Shown here: piece after piece, positions 8,558 to 21,450 of the stretch
Numbering within the stretch: position 1 is the first letter of the stretch
Layout of the letters: each line of letters opens with the position of its first letter
DNA from: Thiotrichales bacterium
GTDB taxonomy: Bacteria; Pseudomonadota; Gammaproteobacteria; HK1
Length of the DNA stretch: 52,381 nucleotides
Reading direction: 5' to 3'
Assembly: GCA_026709935.1 (NCBI GenBank)
Contig: JAPOSC010000035.1
Span: 1 to 52,381 of the forward strand
Position numbers and translations under genes: made by a program
Notes under the pieces: generated by a model
What the model was told of the DNA's origin: nothing
Seen by the model: the letters and a program-made list of their open reading frames with translations, nothing else
Databases searched by the model: none

Positions 8558-9892
8558 TCAGTCGCCGGTGTCGCCATCGTCCGAGCCTCGAAGCTCGGCC
8601 GAGTGCGCGTGCGCGGTCAGCCCCTCGCCGCGCGCAAGCGTCGATGCGATGCCGGCCAGGCGACGGGCACCGCGGGCCGAGCAGCCGATGACGCTGGTGC
8701 GCTTCTGGAAATCGTATACCCCGAGCGGCGACGAGAACCGCGCGGTGCGGGCGGTCGGGAGCACGTGGTTCGGACCGGCGCAGTAGTCACCGAACGCCTC
8801 GGGGGTACGGGTGCCGAGGAAGATGGCGCCAGCGTGGCGCACCCCTTCGATCAGGCACTCGGCATTCGCCACCGCGAGTTCCAGGTGCTCGGGCGCGAGC
8901 CGGTTGACCAACCCGATGGCTTCGTCGAGGTCGCGTACCTCGATCAGCGCGCCGTGGGCGGCGAGGGAGCGGGCAATGATGTCGGCGCGCGCAAGCTCCG
9001 GCAGCATCAACGCGATGGCGGCTTCCACCCGATCCAGGAACTCGCCGTCCGGCGAGATCAGGATCGCTCGTGCTTCCTCGTCGTGCTCGGCCTGCGAGAA
9101 CAGATCCATCGCGATCCACTCCGCCGGGGCGCTCCCGTCGCAGACGATCACGATCTCCGACGGCCCCGCCAGCATGTCGATGCCAACCGCACCGAACACC
9201 TGCCGCTTCGCTGCCGCCACGTACCGGTTCCCGGGCCCGACGATCTTGTCCACGGCCCGGATCGGCCCGGCCCCGAACGCGAGCGCCGCGACCGCCTGCG
9301 CGCCACCGATGGTCCATACCTCGTCGATCTCCGCCAGCCGTGCGGCCGCGAGCACCAGCGGGCTCAGTGCCCCCGATGGCGCCGGCACGGTCATGACGAT
9401 CTCCGCAACCCCGGCCACCCGGGCCGGAATCGCGTTCATCAGCACCGAGGACGGGTAGCTCGCCCTGCCCCCCGGCACGTAGACCCCGACGCGGTCGAGC
9501 GGAGTAATCCGCTGTCCCAGCATCGACCCGTCCTCGTCGAGGTAGTGCCACGACTCCTGGCGCTGGCGTTCATGGTAGCTGCGGATGCGGTGCGCCGCCT
9601 CGGTGAGCGCAGCCCGCTCGGCCGCATCGACCGCATCCCATGCCGCGTCCAGATCCCTCGCCGGAACGCGCAACGAGGAGAGTGTGTCCGCCGTCACCCC
9701 GTCGAACCGACGGGTATACGCGAGCACCGCCGCCTCGCCTTCGCGGCGCACCGCGGCGACGACTTCGCGCACCGCGGCATCGACGTCTGGATCGGTGTCG
9801 GCAGATGCTGCGAGCAGCGACTCGAAACGCTCCGGGAAGTCGCTCTGCAGGGAACGGAGCCGGGCAACGGCAAGGGCGGGACTCATCGGCAT
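8558..9892 (-). CDS. hisD: Histidinol dehydrogenase
   Basis: 444 residues, normal length. It catalyses the last two steps of histidine synthesis (L-histidinol to L-histidine, NAD- and Zn-dependent). Visible signatures: [49 protein letters not shown], the zinc/substrate segment SQAEHDEEA, and GPNHVLPT near the C-terminus. It lies downstream of hisG on the same strand, as in many proteobacteria. The usual next gene hisC is absent; a methyltransferase gene follows instead. Confidence 0.96.
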   Translation of the reverse strand: MPMSPALAVARLRSLQSDFPERFESLLAASADTDPDVDAAVREVVAAVRREGEAAVLAYTRRFDGVTADTLSSLRVPARDLDAAWDAVDAAERAALTEAAHRIRSYHERQRQESWHYLDEDGSMLGQRITPLDRVGVYVPGGRASYPSSVLMNAIPARVAGVAEIVMTVPAPSGALSPLVLAAARLAEIDEVWTIGGAQAVAALAFGAGPIRAVDKIVGPGNRYVAAAKRQVFGAVGIDMLAGPSEIVIVCDGSAPAEWIAMDLFSQAEHDEEARAILISPDGEFLDRVEAAIALMLPELARADIIARSLAAHGALIEVRDLDEAIGLVNRLAPEHLELAVANAECLIEGVRHAGAIFLGTRTPEAFGDYCAGPNHVLPTARTARFSSPLGVYDFQKRTSVIGCSARGARRLAGIASTLARGEGLTAHAHSAELRGSDDGDTGD

Positions 9893-10010
9893 TCGTCATC
9901 GCCCGCCGTCGTGCGGCCCAAGGGCTCGACGAGCCTCGACACCTCCCATCGCGAACGCCGCGGCAAATTGCTCCGCCACGAGCGGAGTCGCACCGCTGCG
10001 ATTGCGGCCG

Positions 10011-10652
10011 TCACCGGCATCCGCCGCCGTTTTCCGCCGCCGCACGGGCGATGCGCTCGACGAGCGCGGAGACCCTCCCGTGCGAAAGCTTCATGGCGGC
10101 CTTGTTCACGACGAGTCGAGCGCTGATCGCGGCGATCTCCTCGCACACCGTGAGACCGTTCGCGGCGAGCGTCACCCCGGTGTCGACGAGATCGACGATG
10201 CAGTCCGCCAGACCGACCGCGGGGGCGATCTCCATCGAGCCGTAGAGGTGGATGATCTCGGCCTGCATGCCCTTGCCCGCGAAGAACCGCCGCGTCGTCT
10301 CCACGTACTTGGTGGCGACCCTTGGTCGCGATCGAGCGGGCCCGGCTTGCGCGGGCTCGGCAAGCACGAGCCGGCAACGGGCGATGCCCAGATCGAGCGG
10401 CTCGTAGAGCCCCACCCCCTGATGCTCCAGCAGGACGTCCTTGCCCGTGATACCGAGGTCCGCCGCCCCATGCTCGACGAAGGTGGGAACATCCTGCGCG
10501 CGCAGCACGAGAATCCGCACATCCGGGAGCGAGGTCGCGATGCAGAGCCGACGACTGTCGGCGGGGTCATCGTCGAGCTCGATGCCGGCGCGCGCGAGCA
10601 ACGGGGTCGCAGCGGCGCAGATTCGGCCCTTCGACAGCGCCACGGTCAGCAT
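10011..10652 (-). CDS. hisG: ATP phosphoribosyltransferase, short form (catalytic subunit)
   Basis: 213 residues, the short HisG type without the C-terminal regulatory domain, so it should need the HisZ partner (not in this window). It starts the histidine pathway by joining ATP and PRPP. Motifs: LTVALSKGRI, LGITGKDVLLE, and the PRPP-binding loop VDLVDTGVTLAANGL. The ATG at 10652 fits the conserved N-terminus; in-frame sequence upstream is not HisG-like. It sits between murA and hisD on the same strand. Confidence 0.95.
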   Translation of the reverse strand: MLTVALSKGRICAAATPLLARAGIELDDDPADSRRLCIATSLPDVRILVLRAQDVPTFVEHGAADLGITGKDVLLEHQGVGLYEPLDLGIARCRLVLAEPAQAGPARSRPRVATKYVETTRRFFAGKGMQAEIIHLYGSMEIAPAVGLADCIVDLVDTGVTLAANGLTVCEEIAAISARLVVNKAAMKLSHGRVSALVERIARAAAENGGGCR

Positions 10653-10749
10653 GGAACCGACAATTCCGGCCGAGCCGAAGCATGCTCTCGCGCTCCTCTC
10701 GTCCGGACGCCCCGAAGATTGAAACCTCCCTGCAATCGCTGCACGCCGC

Positions 10750-12063
<1,314 letters not shown>

Positions 12064-12306
12064 TCACCGGCGGAACTCTTGCCACTGCGCCGGCGTGTAG
12101 GTGCGCAGTGCGAGTGCGTGGAGCATATCGTTGGCGAAGCGATCGCCGAGGGTTGCGTACACGAGACGATGCTGGCGAATCGTCGGCTTTCCCGCGAATG
12201 CCTCGCTCACCACCACGGCTTCGAAGTGCCGGCCATCGCCAGAGACCTCGACGTGGACACAGGCGAGTCCGTCCTCGATCAGACGACGAATTTCGTCCGG
12301 TTCCAT
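12064..12306 (-). CDS. ibaG: BolA-family protein (IbaG/YrbA type)
   Basis: 80-residue BolA-like protein. VHVEVSGDGRHFEAVVVSEAFAGKPTIRQHRLVYATLGDRFAND contains the class II KH-like fold and the conserved His of RQHRLVY used with monothiol glutaredoxins to bind [2Fe-2S] clusters. A good AGGAG lies nine bases before the ATG. Position directly before murA and after mlaC is the typical location of ibaG in gammaproteobacteria. Confidence 0.92.
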   Translation of the reverse strand: MEPDEIRRLIEDGLACVHVEVSGDGRHFEAVVVSEAFAGKPTIRQHRLVYATLGDRFANDMLHALALRTYTPAQWQEFRR

Positions 12307-12388
12307 TTCCGTTCACTCCTGGCGGCGCAGACTCCCGGCTCGGACGATGCATGCGGCACCGGCCAGCGGTTCGCGCCGGATGCGCCAT

Positions 12389-12428
12389 CCGCCGGTTCGC
12401 CGGTTACCGGTTCACAAGTTCACCGGTT
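12389..12428. repeat. CCGGTT microrepeat between mlaC and ibaG
   Basis: Four close copies of CCGGTT(C/A) occur in 40 bases just beyond the mlaC stop. They occupy the place where mlaB is found in many relatives. Possibly remnant or slippage-prone sequence; no function can be assigned. Confidence 0.6.
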
Positions 12429-12437
12429 CAGTGATCG

Positions 12438-13124
12438 TCAGTTCCTCGCGGCGTTCCTCGCCTCCAGGCTGGCGATCAGTCCGTCGATCCCGTTGCGTCG
12501 GAGCTCGGAACGAAACGACGAACGGTAGTTCCTGACGATGCTCACGCCGTCCACCGCGACGTCGAAGACCCTCCAGCCCGCTCCGCTGCCGTGCAGGGCG
12601 TACTCCACCTCGATCGGCTGGCCAGGAAGATCGATCTTCACCGGAACGACGACCTCGCCCTGCTTGCGCTGCTGCGGATCGCGCCAGGTGAGAAGCTGCC
12701 CGCGGTATTCGGTGAGCATCAGAGCGTAAGTCCGTACCAGCATGGTGCGGAACGCCGCGATGAACTGCCCACGCTGCTCCGGGGTCGCCGCCTTCCACCC
12801 CTTCTTGCCGAGCACCCGCTGCGACATGTGCTCGAAGTCGAAGTGGGGAATGACGAGCCGGTCCACCAGCTCGTACACCGCCTGCGGGTCGTTCTGGAGC
12901 ACATCGCGCCGCGCGACCAGATCATCGATGATGCTGGAGGTCACCTGCTGAACGAGCTGCTGGGCGGCGGAACCGTCGCCCGCCGCCGGCCCGGCGGCCA
13001 TCGTCGGTCCGGCGGCCATCGTCATGCCCGCCACCGTGACGATCAGCACCACCTGGCGCAAGAAGCCGGCAACCGGGCTGCGATAGGGAATCTCTCGCGC
13101 GGAACCGCGCCGGATCGGGAACAT
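12438..13124 (-). CDS. mlaC: Phospholipid-binding protein MlaC (Tol_Tol_Ttg2 family)
   Basis: 228-residue periplasmic protein. The N-terminal signal peptide (about 20-43: VVLIVTVAGMTMAAG...) precedes the Ttg2D/MlaC domain: LVDRLVIPHFDFEHMSQRVLGKKGWKAATPEQRGQFIAAFRTMLVRTYALML and VEYALHGSGAGWRVFDVAVDGVSIVRNYRSSF. MlaC shuttles phospholipids between MlaA and the MlaFEDB complex to keep outer-membrane asymmetry. AGGAG precedes the ATG. The expected upstream mlaFED and downstream mlaB genes are not here; the secDF genes lie upstream instead. Confidence 0.9.
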   Translation of the reverse strand: MFPIRRGSAREIPYRSPVAGFLRQVVLIVTVAGMTMAAGPTMAAGPAAGDGSAAQQLVQQVTSSIIDDLVARRDVLQNDPQAVYELVDRLVIPHFDFEHMSQRVLGKKGWKAATPEQRGQFIAAFRTMLVRTYALMLTEYRGQLLTWRDPQQRKQGEVVVPVKIDLPGQPIEVEYALHGSGAGWRVFDVAVDGVSIVRNYRSSFRSELRRNGIDGLIASLEARNAARN

Positions 13125-13282
13125 GGCATCCTCTCCTGTCGGTGCGAGGGCTCGTGTCGGCCCGGAGTTCCGGCGCCCGCCATGCATCGCGGCGCCGGGG
13201 GCGGAAATTGTAGCGAAACCAGCCCGGGCCCAGCCCGGGCGATGCGTTGCGGCCATTGCGACGCCAGCCCTCCGGCGGCCGC

Positions 13283-14221
13283 TCAAGGCTGGGTGTCGAG
13301 CTCCTCCGCGCCCTCTTTCTGTACCGGCATCAGGTCCGCCTTCTGCACCCCGAGCCAGAGCGTGCAGGTGCTTGCCACGTAGATGGAGGAGTAGGTGCCG
13401 ATGAGTACCCCGATGATGAGGGTGGTCGCAAACCCATGGATCAGCTCGCCGCCGAGAAAGAACAGGGCGATGAGCACCAGCAGCGTGGTCAGCGAGGTCA
13501 TCAGAGTGCGCGAGAGGGTCTGGTTCAGCGAGCGGTTGATGATCGACTCGGAGGTGCCGCGCCGCATCCGGCGGAAGTTCTCCCGGATCCGGTCAAAGAC
13601 CACGATGGTGTCGTTGAGGGAGTAGCCGATGACCGCGAGGATGGCGGCGAGCACCGTGAGATCGAACTCGAGCCCCAGCACCGAGAAGATGCCCAGGGTG
13701 ATGAGCACATCGTGGAACAGGGCCGCGACCGCTCCGGCGGAGAACTTCCATTCGAACCGGAACATCACGTAGATGAAGATGGCGCCGAGCGCGATGAGCA
13801 TCGCGAGACCGCCCTGCTCGGTCAGCTCCTCGCCCACTTGCGGCCCCACGAACTCGACCCGGCGCAGGTCGACCGACGAATCCTTCGCGCGCAACGCGTC
13901 GAAGGCCCGATTGCTGAGTTCCGAGCGTTCCATATCGTCGCGGGGCGCGATACGGATGAGCACATCCTGCGCAGTGCCGAAGTGCTGGACCAGCGCGCCC
14001 TCGAACCCTGCGCCCGCGAGCGTCGCCCGCACCGGCTCCAGCTCCACCGCCTGGGGGTAGCCGACCTCGACCAGGGTGCCACCGGTGAAGTCGATCCCGA
14101 ACTCCAGGCCCCGGAACGCGAGCGAGAGCGCCGAGATCACCAGCAGCCCCGCGGAGACCATGACCGCCACCCGGCGCCGGCTCATGAAGTCGAGGTCGAG
14201 TCCCTGCCTGATCAGTTCCAT
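13283..14221 (-). CDS. secF: Protein translocase subunit SecF
   Basis: 312-residue inner-membrane protein with six predicted membrane segments and a periplasmic domain. Signatures: LEFGIDFTGGTLVEV at the N-terminus and the RND-type segment GYSLNDTIVVFDRIRENFRRMRRG. With SecD it uses the proton gradient to help late stages of Sec-dependent export. It follows secD with a 108-base gap. ATG start as drawn gives normal length. Confidence 0.95.
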   Translation of the reverse strand: MELIRQGLDLDFMSRRRVAVMVSAGLLVISALSLAFRGLEFGIDFTGGTLVEVGYPQAVELEPVRATLAGAGFEGALVQHFGTAQDVLIRIAPRDDMERSELSNRAFDALRAKDSSVDLRRVEFVGPQVGEELTEQGGLAMLIALGAIFIYVMFRFEWKFSAGAVAALFHDVLITLGIFSVLGLEFDLTVLAAILAVIGYSLNDTIVVFDRIRENFRRMRRGTSESIINRSLNQTLSRTLMTSLTTLLVLIALFFLGGELIHGFATTLIIGVLIGTYSSIYVASTCTLWLGVQKADLMPVQKEGAEELDTQP

Positions 14222-14329
14222 GGTGCGGTCGTCTTCGGTTGCGGGGGAATGTCGGAGGGTGTCGGCGTCCGTCGGGAATGCTCCGACGAGTATGTGCGTT
14301 CATCGAGCACGGCCGTGTCCATCCGGGAA

Positions 14330-16183
14330 TCAGATCGAGAGCGCGGCCACCCGCCGGCCCCCGTACATCAGGTTGACGACCGCGCGGGTCATCATGATCG
14401 CGGTGAACATCGAAGTGGCAATCCCCAGCGAGAGGGTGATCGCGAACCCCTTGATCGGACCGGTGCCGAACCCGAACAGCAGCACCGCCGCGATGAGAGT
14501 GGTGATGTTCGCATCCGCGATGGTCGAAAACGCCTTGGCGTAGCCAGCGTGGATACTCGCCTGGGGGGTGTTGCCGTTGCGGATCTCCTCGCGGATGCGC
14601 TCGAAGATGAGGACGTTGGCGTCCACCGCCATGCCTACCGTGAGCACGATGCCCGCGATGCCCGGCAGGGTGAGCGTCGCCTGCATCATCGAAAGCATCG
14701 CCACCACCAGCACCAGGTTGACGGTCAGCGCGAGGTTGGCCACGAGCCCGAACCGCCGGTAGTAGAACGCCATCAGGACCAGCACCAGAACGAAGCCGAT
14801 CACCACCGAGCGGAAGCCCTGATCGATGTTCGCCTGGCCCAGACTCGGGCCCACGGTGCGCTCCTCCACGATCTCGATGGGGGCCGCGAGCGCACCGGCG
14901 CGCAGCAGCAGCGCGAGGTTGCGGGCCTCCTCGGTATTGTCGAGGCCGCTGATCTGGAACCGCTTGCCGAGCTGGTCGCGGATGGTCGCGACGTTGATGA
15001 CCTCCTCGACGATCTCCTTGCGGCGCTCGCGCACCCCGTCGACGAGCTCGGTGAACGACTTGTGCTCGATGTACACCACGGCCATGGCGCGGCCGATCTT
15101 GTCCCGGGTGCGACTGGAAAAGAGCCGCGCCCCCTTGCCGTCCAGAGTGATGAACACCGCCGGCGAGCCGGACTGCTGTTCGATGCCGGACGCCGCGTCG
15201 GTAATGTACTCACCGGTGAGCATGACGTTGCGCTGCAGCAGGATCGGCCGGCCGTCGCGCTCACGGTAGAGCTTCGCGGTCCCCGGCACGCGCCCGGTGG
15301 CGAGGGCCGCGGCGGACTCGTCGTGGACCATGCGGAACTCCAGCGTCGCGGTGGCCCCGAGGATCTCCTTCGCCCGGGCGGTGTCCTGAACTCCGGGCAA
15401 CTGGACGACGATCCGGTTCGTCCCCTGGCGCTGGATGACGGGCTCGGCGACCCCGAGCTCATTCACGCGGTTGCGCAGGGTGGTGACGTTCTGCTGAACC
15501 GCAAAGCGCTCGATCTCGCGCTTCGCGTCCTCCCCGAGCATCACGTCAAGCACCGGGTCCCCGACGTTTTCGGTCGATTCGACGATCAGCTCGGGCATTT
15601 GCCGGCGCACGAGATCGTAGGCCAGGTCGCGATGGTCGGAGTCGTCGAACCGGACGATCAGACCGCCATTGGCACGCACCGTGATCGCGCGCTGGCGAAG
15701 CTTCTCTTCCCTGAGCAGGGTGCGAATGTCGCCCGCGTAGCGCTGCTCCGCCTGCCGGACCGCCGCGGCCAGATCCACCTCCATCAGGAAGTGCACGCCA
15801 CCGCGCAGGTCCAGCCCCAGATACATCGGCAGTGCGCCGATCCCGGCGAGCCACTCCGGGGTCGCGGGGGCGAGGTTCAGAGCGACCACGTACTGGCGAT
15901 CGAGCGCGTCTTCGATGATGTCGCGGGCTCTGAGCTGATCTTCCCCGGACGCGAACCGGATGAGGAGCCGGTCGGTGATTTCCGATTCCCGCGCTTCGAT
16001 GCCGGCGGTCTTCATCCTGGCGACGAGCTGGTCGCGCAGCGCCCCGTCGATGGACGCGCCGCGCACCGCCGACACCTGCACCGCGGGGTCCTCGCCGAAC
16101 AGGTTGGGGAGCGCGAACACGACGCCGACCAGGAGCGCCGCCGCGATGAGCGCATACTTCCACGCAGGGTATTGGTTGATCAT
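14330..16183 (-). CDS. secD: Protein translocase subunit SecD
   Basis: 617 residues, typical length. An N-terminal membrane helix (YPAWKYALIAAALLVGVVFALPN) is followed by a large periplasmic domain with LGLDLRGGVHFLMEVD and VNELGVAEPVIQRQGTNRIVVQLPGVQD, then five C-terminal membrane segments with the conserved GMAVDANVLIFERIREE. It forms SecDF(YajC) with its neighbours and improves protein secretion. The gene order yajC-secD-secF is conserved across proteobacteria. Confidence 0.97.
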   Translation of the reverse strand: MINQYPAWKYALIAAALLVGVVFALPNLFGEDPAVQVSAVRGASIDGALRDQLVARMKTAGIEARESEITDRLLIRFASGEDQLRARDIIEDALDRQYVVALNLAPATPEWLAGIGALPMYLGLDLRGGVHFLMEVDLAAAVRQAEQRYAGDIRTLLREEKLRQRAITVRANGGLIVRFDDSDHRDLAYDLVRRQMPELIVESTENVGDPVLDVMLGEDAKREIERFAVQQNVTTLRNRVNELGVAEPVIQRQGTNRIVVQLPGVQDTARAKEILGATATLEFRMVHDESAAALATGRVPGTAKLYRERDGRPILLQRNVMLTGEYITDAASGIEQQSGSPAVFITLDGKGARLFSSRTRDKIGRAMAVVYIEHKSFTELVDGVRERRKEIVEEVINVATIRDQLGKRFQISGLDNTEEARNLALLLRAGALAAPIEIVEERTVGPSLGQANIDQGFRSVVIGFVLVLVLMAFYYRRFGLVANLALTVNLVLVVAMLSMMQATLTLPGIAGIVLTVGMAVDANVLIFERIREEIRNGNTPQASIHAGYAKAFSTIADANITTLIAAVLLFGFGTGPIKGFAITLSLGIATSMFTAIMMTRAVVNLMYGGRRVAALSI

Positions 16184-16260
16184 CGGGGGTTGATCGTCCG
16201 AAGTGAATCGTCAGACATCGTGAAACGGGCCGGCGCGAGGGGGGCGGAGACGGTTGGAGC

Positions 16261-16581
16261 TCAGCCCGACTTGATGGTTCCCTTCGGCATCAGGGCGGCG
16301 ACCGACAGCCGCTGGACCTTGACCTCCATCCCGGTCGCGATCTCGACGGTCACGAAGCTGTCGCCGACATTGGTGATCTTTCCGAGCAGCCCGCCGTTGG
16401 TGACCACTTCGTCGCCCTTCGACAGGCTCGCGACCATCGCCTTGTGCTCCTTCTGCCGTTTCGACTGGGGGCGGATGAGCACGAAGTAGAACACCGCGAA
16501 GAGCGCGATGAGCATGATGAAGCTGAAGGTGGGGTCACCGCCACCGCCCTGCGCGTGCGCATCCCGAATGAAGAAATCCAT
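16261..16581 (-). CDS. yajC: Preprotein translocase subunit YajC
   Basis: 106-residue small membrane protein with one membrane segment (about 19-40), then the hallmark FYFVLIRPQSKRQKEHKAMVASLSKGDEVVTNGGLLGKITNV. It associates with SecDF. A 77-base gap separates it from secD, consistent with one operon. Confidence 0.95.
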   Translation of the reverse strand: MDFFIRDAHAQGGGGDPTFSFIMLIALFAVFYFVLIRPQSKRQKEHKAMVASLSKGDEVVTNGGLLGKITNVGDSFVTVEIATGMEVKVQRLSVAALMPKGTIKSG

Positions 16582-16752
16582 GGTCCCGGATCCTGTTTCC
16601 CGCCCGCGGGGGAGCGTTCTGAGTGAAATATGCCGAGTGAAATATGGAGGGCGCCGAAGCGTAAGCGAGGATTATCGCACGAGTTGCATCCCTCGGCTCA
16701 AGACTGCCTGTCCGGGCTGCCGGTCCGGACCACCGGTCCGAGCCGACAGTCC

Positions 16753-19221
<2,469 letters not shown>

Positions 19222-19454
19222 GGGGCGTGATGGTAGCAGAGCGCCGATACCGCCCGATGCGGCTCCCGCCCATTCTCTCGGCCATTCCCGCCGGTGCTCC
19301 GAGAGGCCGTCACGCGGGGCTCTTGCGACGAGAGATCGATCTCCGCCGTGTCCATAACGCACACCGCGTGCGATGATGCCCGAGGTGATCGGGGCGCCGC
19401 TGGAAACGGGACTTCCACTCCATGCGCTTGCGCAGACGCTGGCCGAATGGAGGA

Positions 19455-19524
19455 GATGCAATACGTGACGAAACGAAGCCGCCGGTTCGGCCCCGGCCCG
19501 TCGAGTGCGGAGGATGACGATTGA
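19455..19524 (+). CDS. Possible tiny ORF in front of the prophage-like gene
   Basis: A 22-codon frame (ATG at 19459, or GTG at 19468 with GGAGGAG nine bases before it) ends in SAEDDD and a TGA that overlaps the TTG start of the next gene. The overlap and the ribosome-binding site suggest coupled translation, but the peptide is very short and matches nothing I recognise. Confidence 0.25.
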
Positions 19525-19913
19525 AGGGTGCCGGCTGGCTTGTCGCCCTGGAAACCCGAACATCGGTCGTTCCGTTGTTTCTGGCGGTGTCGTCGGATGC
19601 CCGCTTCGGGTGGATTCAGGACATGGACGGTGCGATCTTGCTCGCACGGGAGACCGACGCGATCGCGATCGCGCGCTACGCGTCCGCGCGGGTGGGGAAG
19701 GAGGCCACGGTCCGCGCCTGCCAACATCCCGAAGCACAAGACCTTGCCCAGGATGATGCTTCCCGGGAAATCGCCAGGCTCCGTACCCGGGTGGAGGATC
19801 TCGAATCGCTCCTCTCGACTATCCGACGCCTCCGGGAAAAGGACTTCGAGCGCGCGGCGCAAATCGCGCGCGAGGACGCGGCACGACGCGATGCGGAGCG
19901 GCACGAGAGTTAG
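19521..19913 (+). CDS. Phage-like hypothetical protein
   Basis: 130-residue protein starting with TTG at 19521; GGAGG lies eight bases upstream. The N-terminal half (WLVALETRTSVVPLFLAV, then GWIQDMDGAILLARETDAIAIARYA) resembles small phage proteins in which a strand-rich start is followed by a FAR/ADA helix. The C-terminal half (about 80-128) is a charged helix, REIARLRTRVEDLESLLSTIRRLREKDFERAA, predicted coiled coil. It is probably part of the same prophage relic as the lipoprotein at 20254. No function is assigned. Confidence 0.6.
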   Translation: MKGAGWLVALETRTSVVPLFLAVSSDARFGWIQDMDGAILLARETDAIAIARYASARVGKEATVRACQHPEAQDLAQDDASREIARLRTRVEDLESLLSTIRRLREKDFERAAQIAREDAARRDAERHES

Positions 19914-20003
19914 GGAAGGTCTGAACAAGAACAAGCGCCAGTTCCGCGCCGCAGGCGAGCGGGCCAGAATTGGCAAGTTGCCACCGGTGATGACGACAGG
20001 TGG

Positions 20004-20195
20004 TCAGCGAGGTGTCTCGCGCAACCGCACCTCCAGCTCCGCGACGCGCGCCTCGGCGGCGGCAACCCGTGCCTCGGCGACGCGGCAGAGAGCATCGCGC
20101 CGCGTTATGGTGGCGGCTGCGCCTGTGACTGCGGCAGCAGCGACTGCGCTGGCGCCTCCATCAGAACGAGCGCGAGAAACAGGGGGCAAGCCAAG
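20004..20195 (-). pseudogene. Possible remnant of a small coiled-coil (spanin-like) phage protein
   Basis: The minus-strand frame ending at 20004 encodes an Ala/Val-rich stretch (ASAVAAAAVTGAAATI) followed by VAEARVAAAEARVAELEVRLRE, a clear heptad pattern. The same DNA in another frame (stop at 20105) encodes a hydrophobic leader then SQAQPPP. A membrane-helix plus coiled-coil protein with an overlapping proline-rich frame recalls Rz/Rz1 spanins, but there is no good start codon and no lipobox, so this may be only a fragment or chance. Confidence 0.25.
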
Positions 20196-20220
20196 CTGCG
20201 GACTTGTACATTTGCCCCCT
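20181..20220 (+). promoter_or_regulatory. Hairpin upstream of the phage-type lipoprotein gene
   Basis: AGGGGGCAA (20181-20189) pairs with TTGCCCCCT (20212-20220), a 9-bp stem around a 22-base loop, ending 33 bases before the lipoprotein ATG. On the plus strand it is followed by TCTCTGTTTTC, so it could act as a terminator or as a leader structure for the downstream gene. Confidence 0.4.
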
Positions 20221-20253
20221 TCTCTGTTTTCGGTGAAACGAAGGAGCCATACG

Positions 20254-20697
20254 ATGCCAGAGAATGCCAGGAGCCACCGCCACATCGCCGCCAGCGCACT
20301 CGCCACCCTCGCCGCCCTCACCCTGACCGGCTGTGACGATGCGCAGATGGCAAGCCACAACATCTCCAAAGCGGCCGACAATTTCGAGGTGATGCGCAGA
20401 GTCGTCTTCCTGAACGGCATCACCGACAACTACCTGCTGTCGATCGAAGGCCGGTGCTCCATCGAGGACCAGGGGCACCAGCTAGAAGTGACTTGCAAGA
20501 ATGGCCCAGACGCATACAGAAAGCACTTCCTTGGGCTGTCTGACAACGTCACATACTTCGCCGAACAGCTCGGGCCTATCGATGTCAGCACGTTCCACTA
20601 CCGCGTGACGTTCAAGCCCCAGGCGCTCCTGCCCGACCCGGATTTTCGCGGAAGTGCAGACGCACTCCTCGAGAATGCGTCGGAGGCCAACCAGTAG
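20254..20697 (+). CDS. Phage-type beta-sandwich lipoprotein
   Basis: 147 residues. The signal peptide ends in the lipobox L-T-G-C (Cys about 26). The mature part (ASHNISKAADNFEVMRRVVFLNGITDNYLLSIEGRCSIED..., then KHFLGLSDNVTYFAEQLGPIDVS) strongly resembles the small beta-sandwich lipoproteins carried by tailed phages and prophages of enterobacteria and pseudomonads. Their role is not firmly known; superinfection or envelope functions have been suggested. AAGGAG is eight bases before the ATG. No integrase, capsid or lysis gene is present, so it is probably a leftover cargo gene. Confidence 0.75.
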   Translation: MPENARSHRHIAASALATLAALTLTGCDDAQMASHNISKAADNFEVMRRVVFLNGITDNYLLSIEGRCSIEDQGHQLEVTCKNGPDAYRKHFLGLSDNVTYFAEQLGPIDVSTFHYRVTFKPQALLPDPDFRGSADALLENASEANQ

Positions 20698-20807
20698 CCG
20701 CCCCGGGCTCCAATCGCGCACAGGCTACGACCGCGCCCGGGAGTGTTCGAACCAGCTCCAGGCTTCGGGAACAAAGCGCGGTTGAACGACTCGGAGCCGT
20801 CGCCCCC

Positions 20808-21236
20808 GTGCTCTACCTCACGATGTTCGCATCGGCCTTCCTCGCCGCAACGCTGGTGCCGTTCGCGTCCGAAGTCACGCTGGCCGCCACACTCGCGGCC
20901 GGAGGCAACCTCCTCTGGCTGGTGGCGGTGGCGACGCTCGGCAACACCCTCGGGTCGGCCGTCAACTGGGGGCTGGGGCGGTTCATCATGCGTTTCCGGG
21001 CTCGGCCATGGTTCCCGGTCGACGCCGGCCGGATCGAGCGAGCGCAGGCGTGGTTCCGGCGCTTCGGGGTATGGACGCTGCTGCTCGCGTGGGCGCCCAT
21101 CATCGGCGAGCCGCTGACCGTGATCGCCGGCGCGATGCGGGTCGGCATCGTGCCGTTCCTGATCCTGGTGGCGACGGGCAAGGGGTTGCGCTACATCGTC
21201 ATTGCGCTTGCGGCAGCGGAAACGCTGGCGCGCTGA
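20808..21236 (+). CDS. YqaA/DedA-like (VTT-domain) membrane protein
   Basis: 142 residues, GTG start, with about four membrane segments. TLVPFASEVTLAATLAAG, GNTLGSAVNWGLGRFI, and the re-entrant-loop-like RFGVWTLLLAWAPIIGEPLTVIAGAMRVG are typical of the YqaA branch of the SNARE-associated/DedA family, thought to be lipid scramblases or transporters. It stands alone after the prophage relic. Confidence 0.85.
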   Translation: MLYLTMFASAFLAATLVPFASEVTLAATLAAGGNLLWLVAVATLGNTLGSAVNWGLGRFIMRFRARPWFPVDAGRIERAQAWFRRFGVWTLLLAWAPIIGEPLTVIAGAMRVGIVPFLILVATGKGLRYIVIALAAAETLAR

Positions 21237-21450
21237 CTTCCATGCTGATCTCCAGGGGCCATTTCCAAACTCCGGGATCCGTAGGGCTGACCTTGCTCAG
21301 GCGATGCCCGCCATGCGGGAACATGTTCTCGAAGTCCCCCGATTGAACGCCCAGGAGCACAACTTCGCCAGCATTGCGCCGCAGGATGGCCTCTCGGAGC
21401 GCCGACAGGAATTGCCAGGCCGAGCCGAGTTCGCCCCGATTTGCGCCCGG

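Larger units (their letters stand above)
19914..20253. other. Prophage-relic spacer
   Basis: A 340-base gap between two phage-like genes. It contains a minus-strand frame with a strong coiled-coil signature ending at 20004 and a hairpin at 20181-20220. No intact plus-strand gene is visible. Confidence 0.5.

Noticed and set aside
13247-16489. 1080-codon open frame antisense to secF, secD and yajC
   Set aside because: GC-rich DNA opens long antisense frames. Its translation is Arg/His/Glu/Asp-rich low-complexity text, while the other strand gives clear SecF, SecD and YajC.
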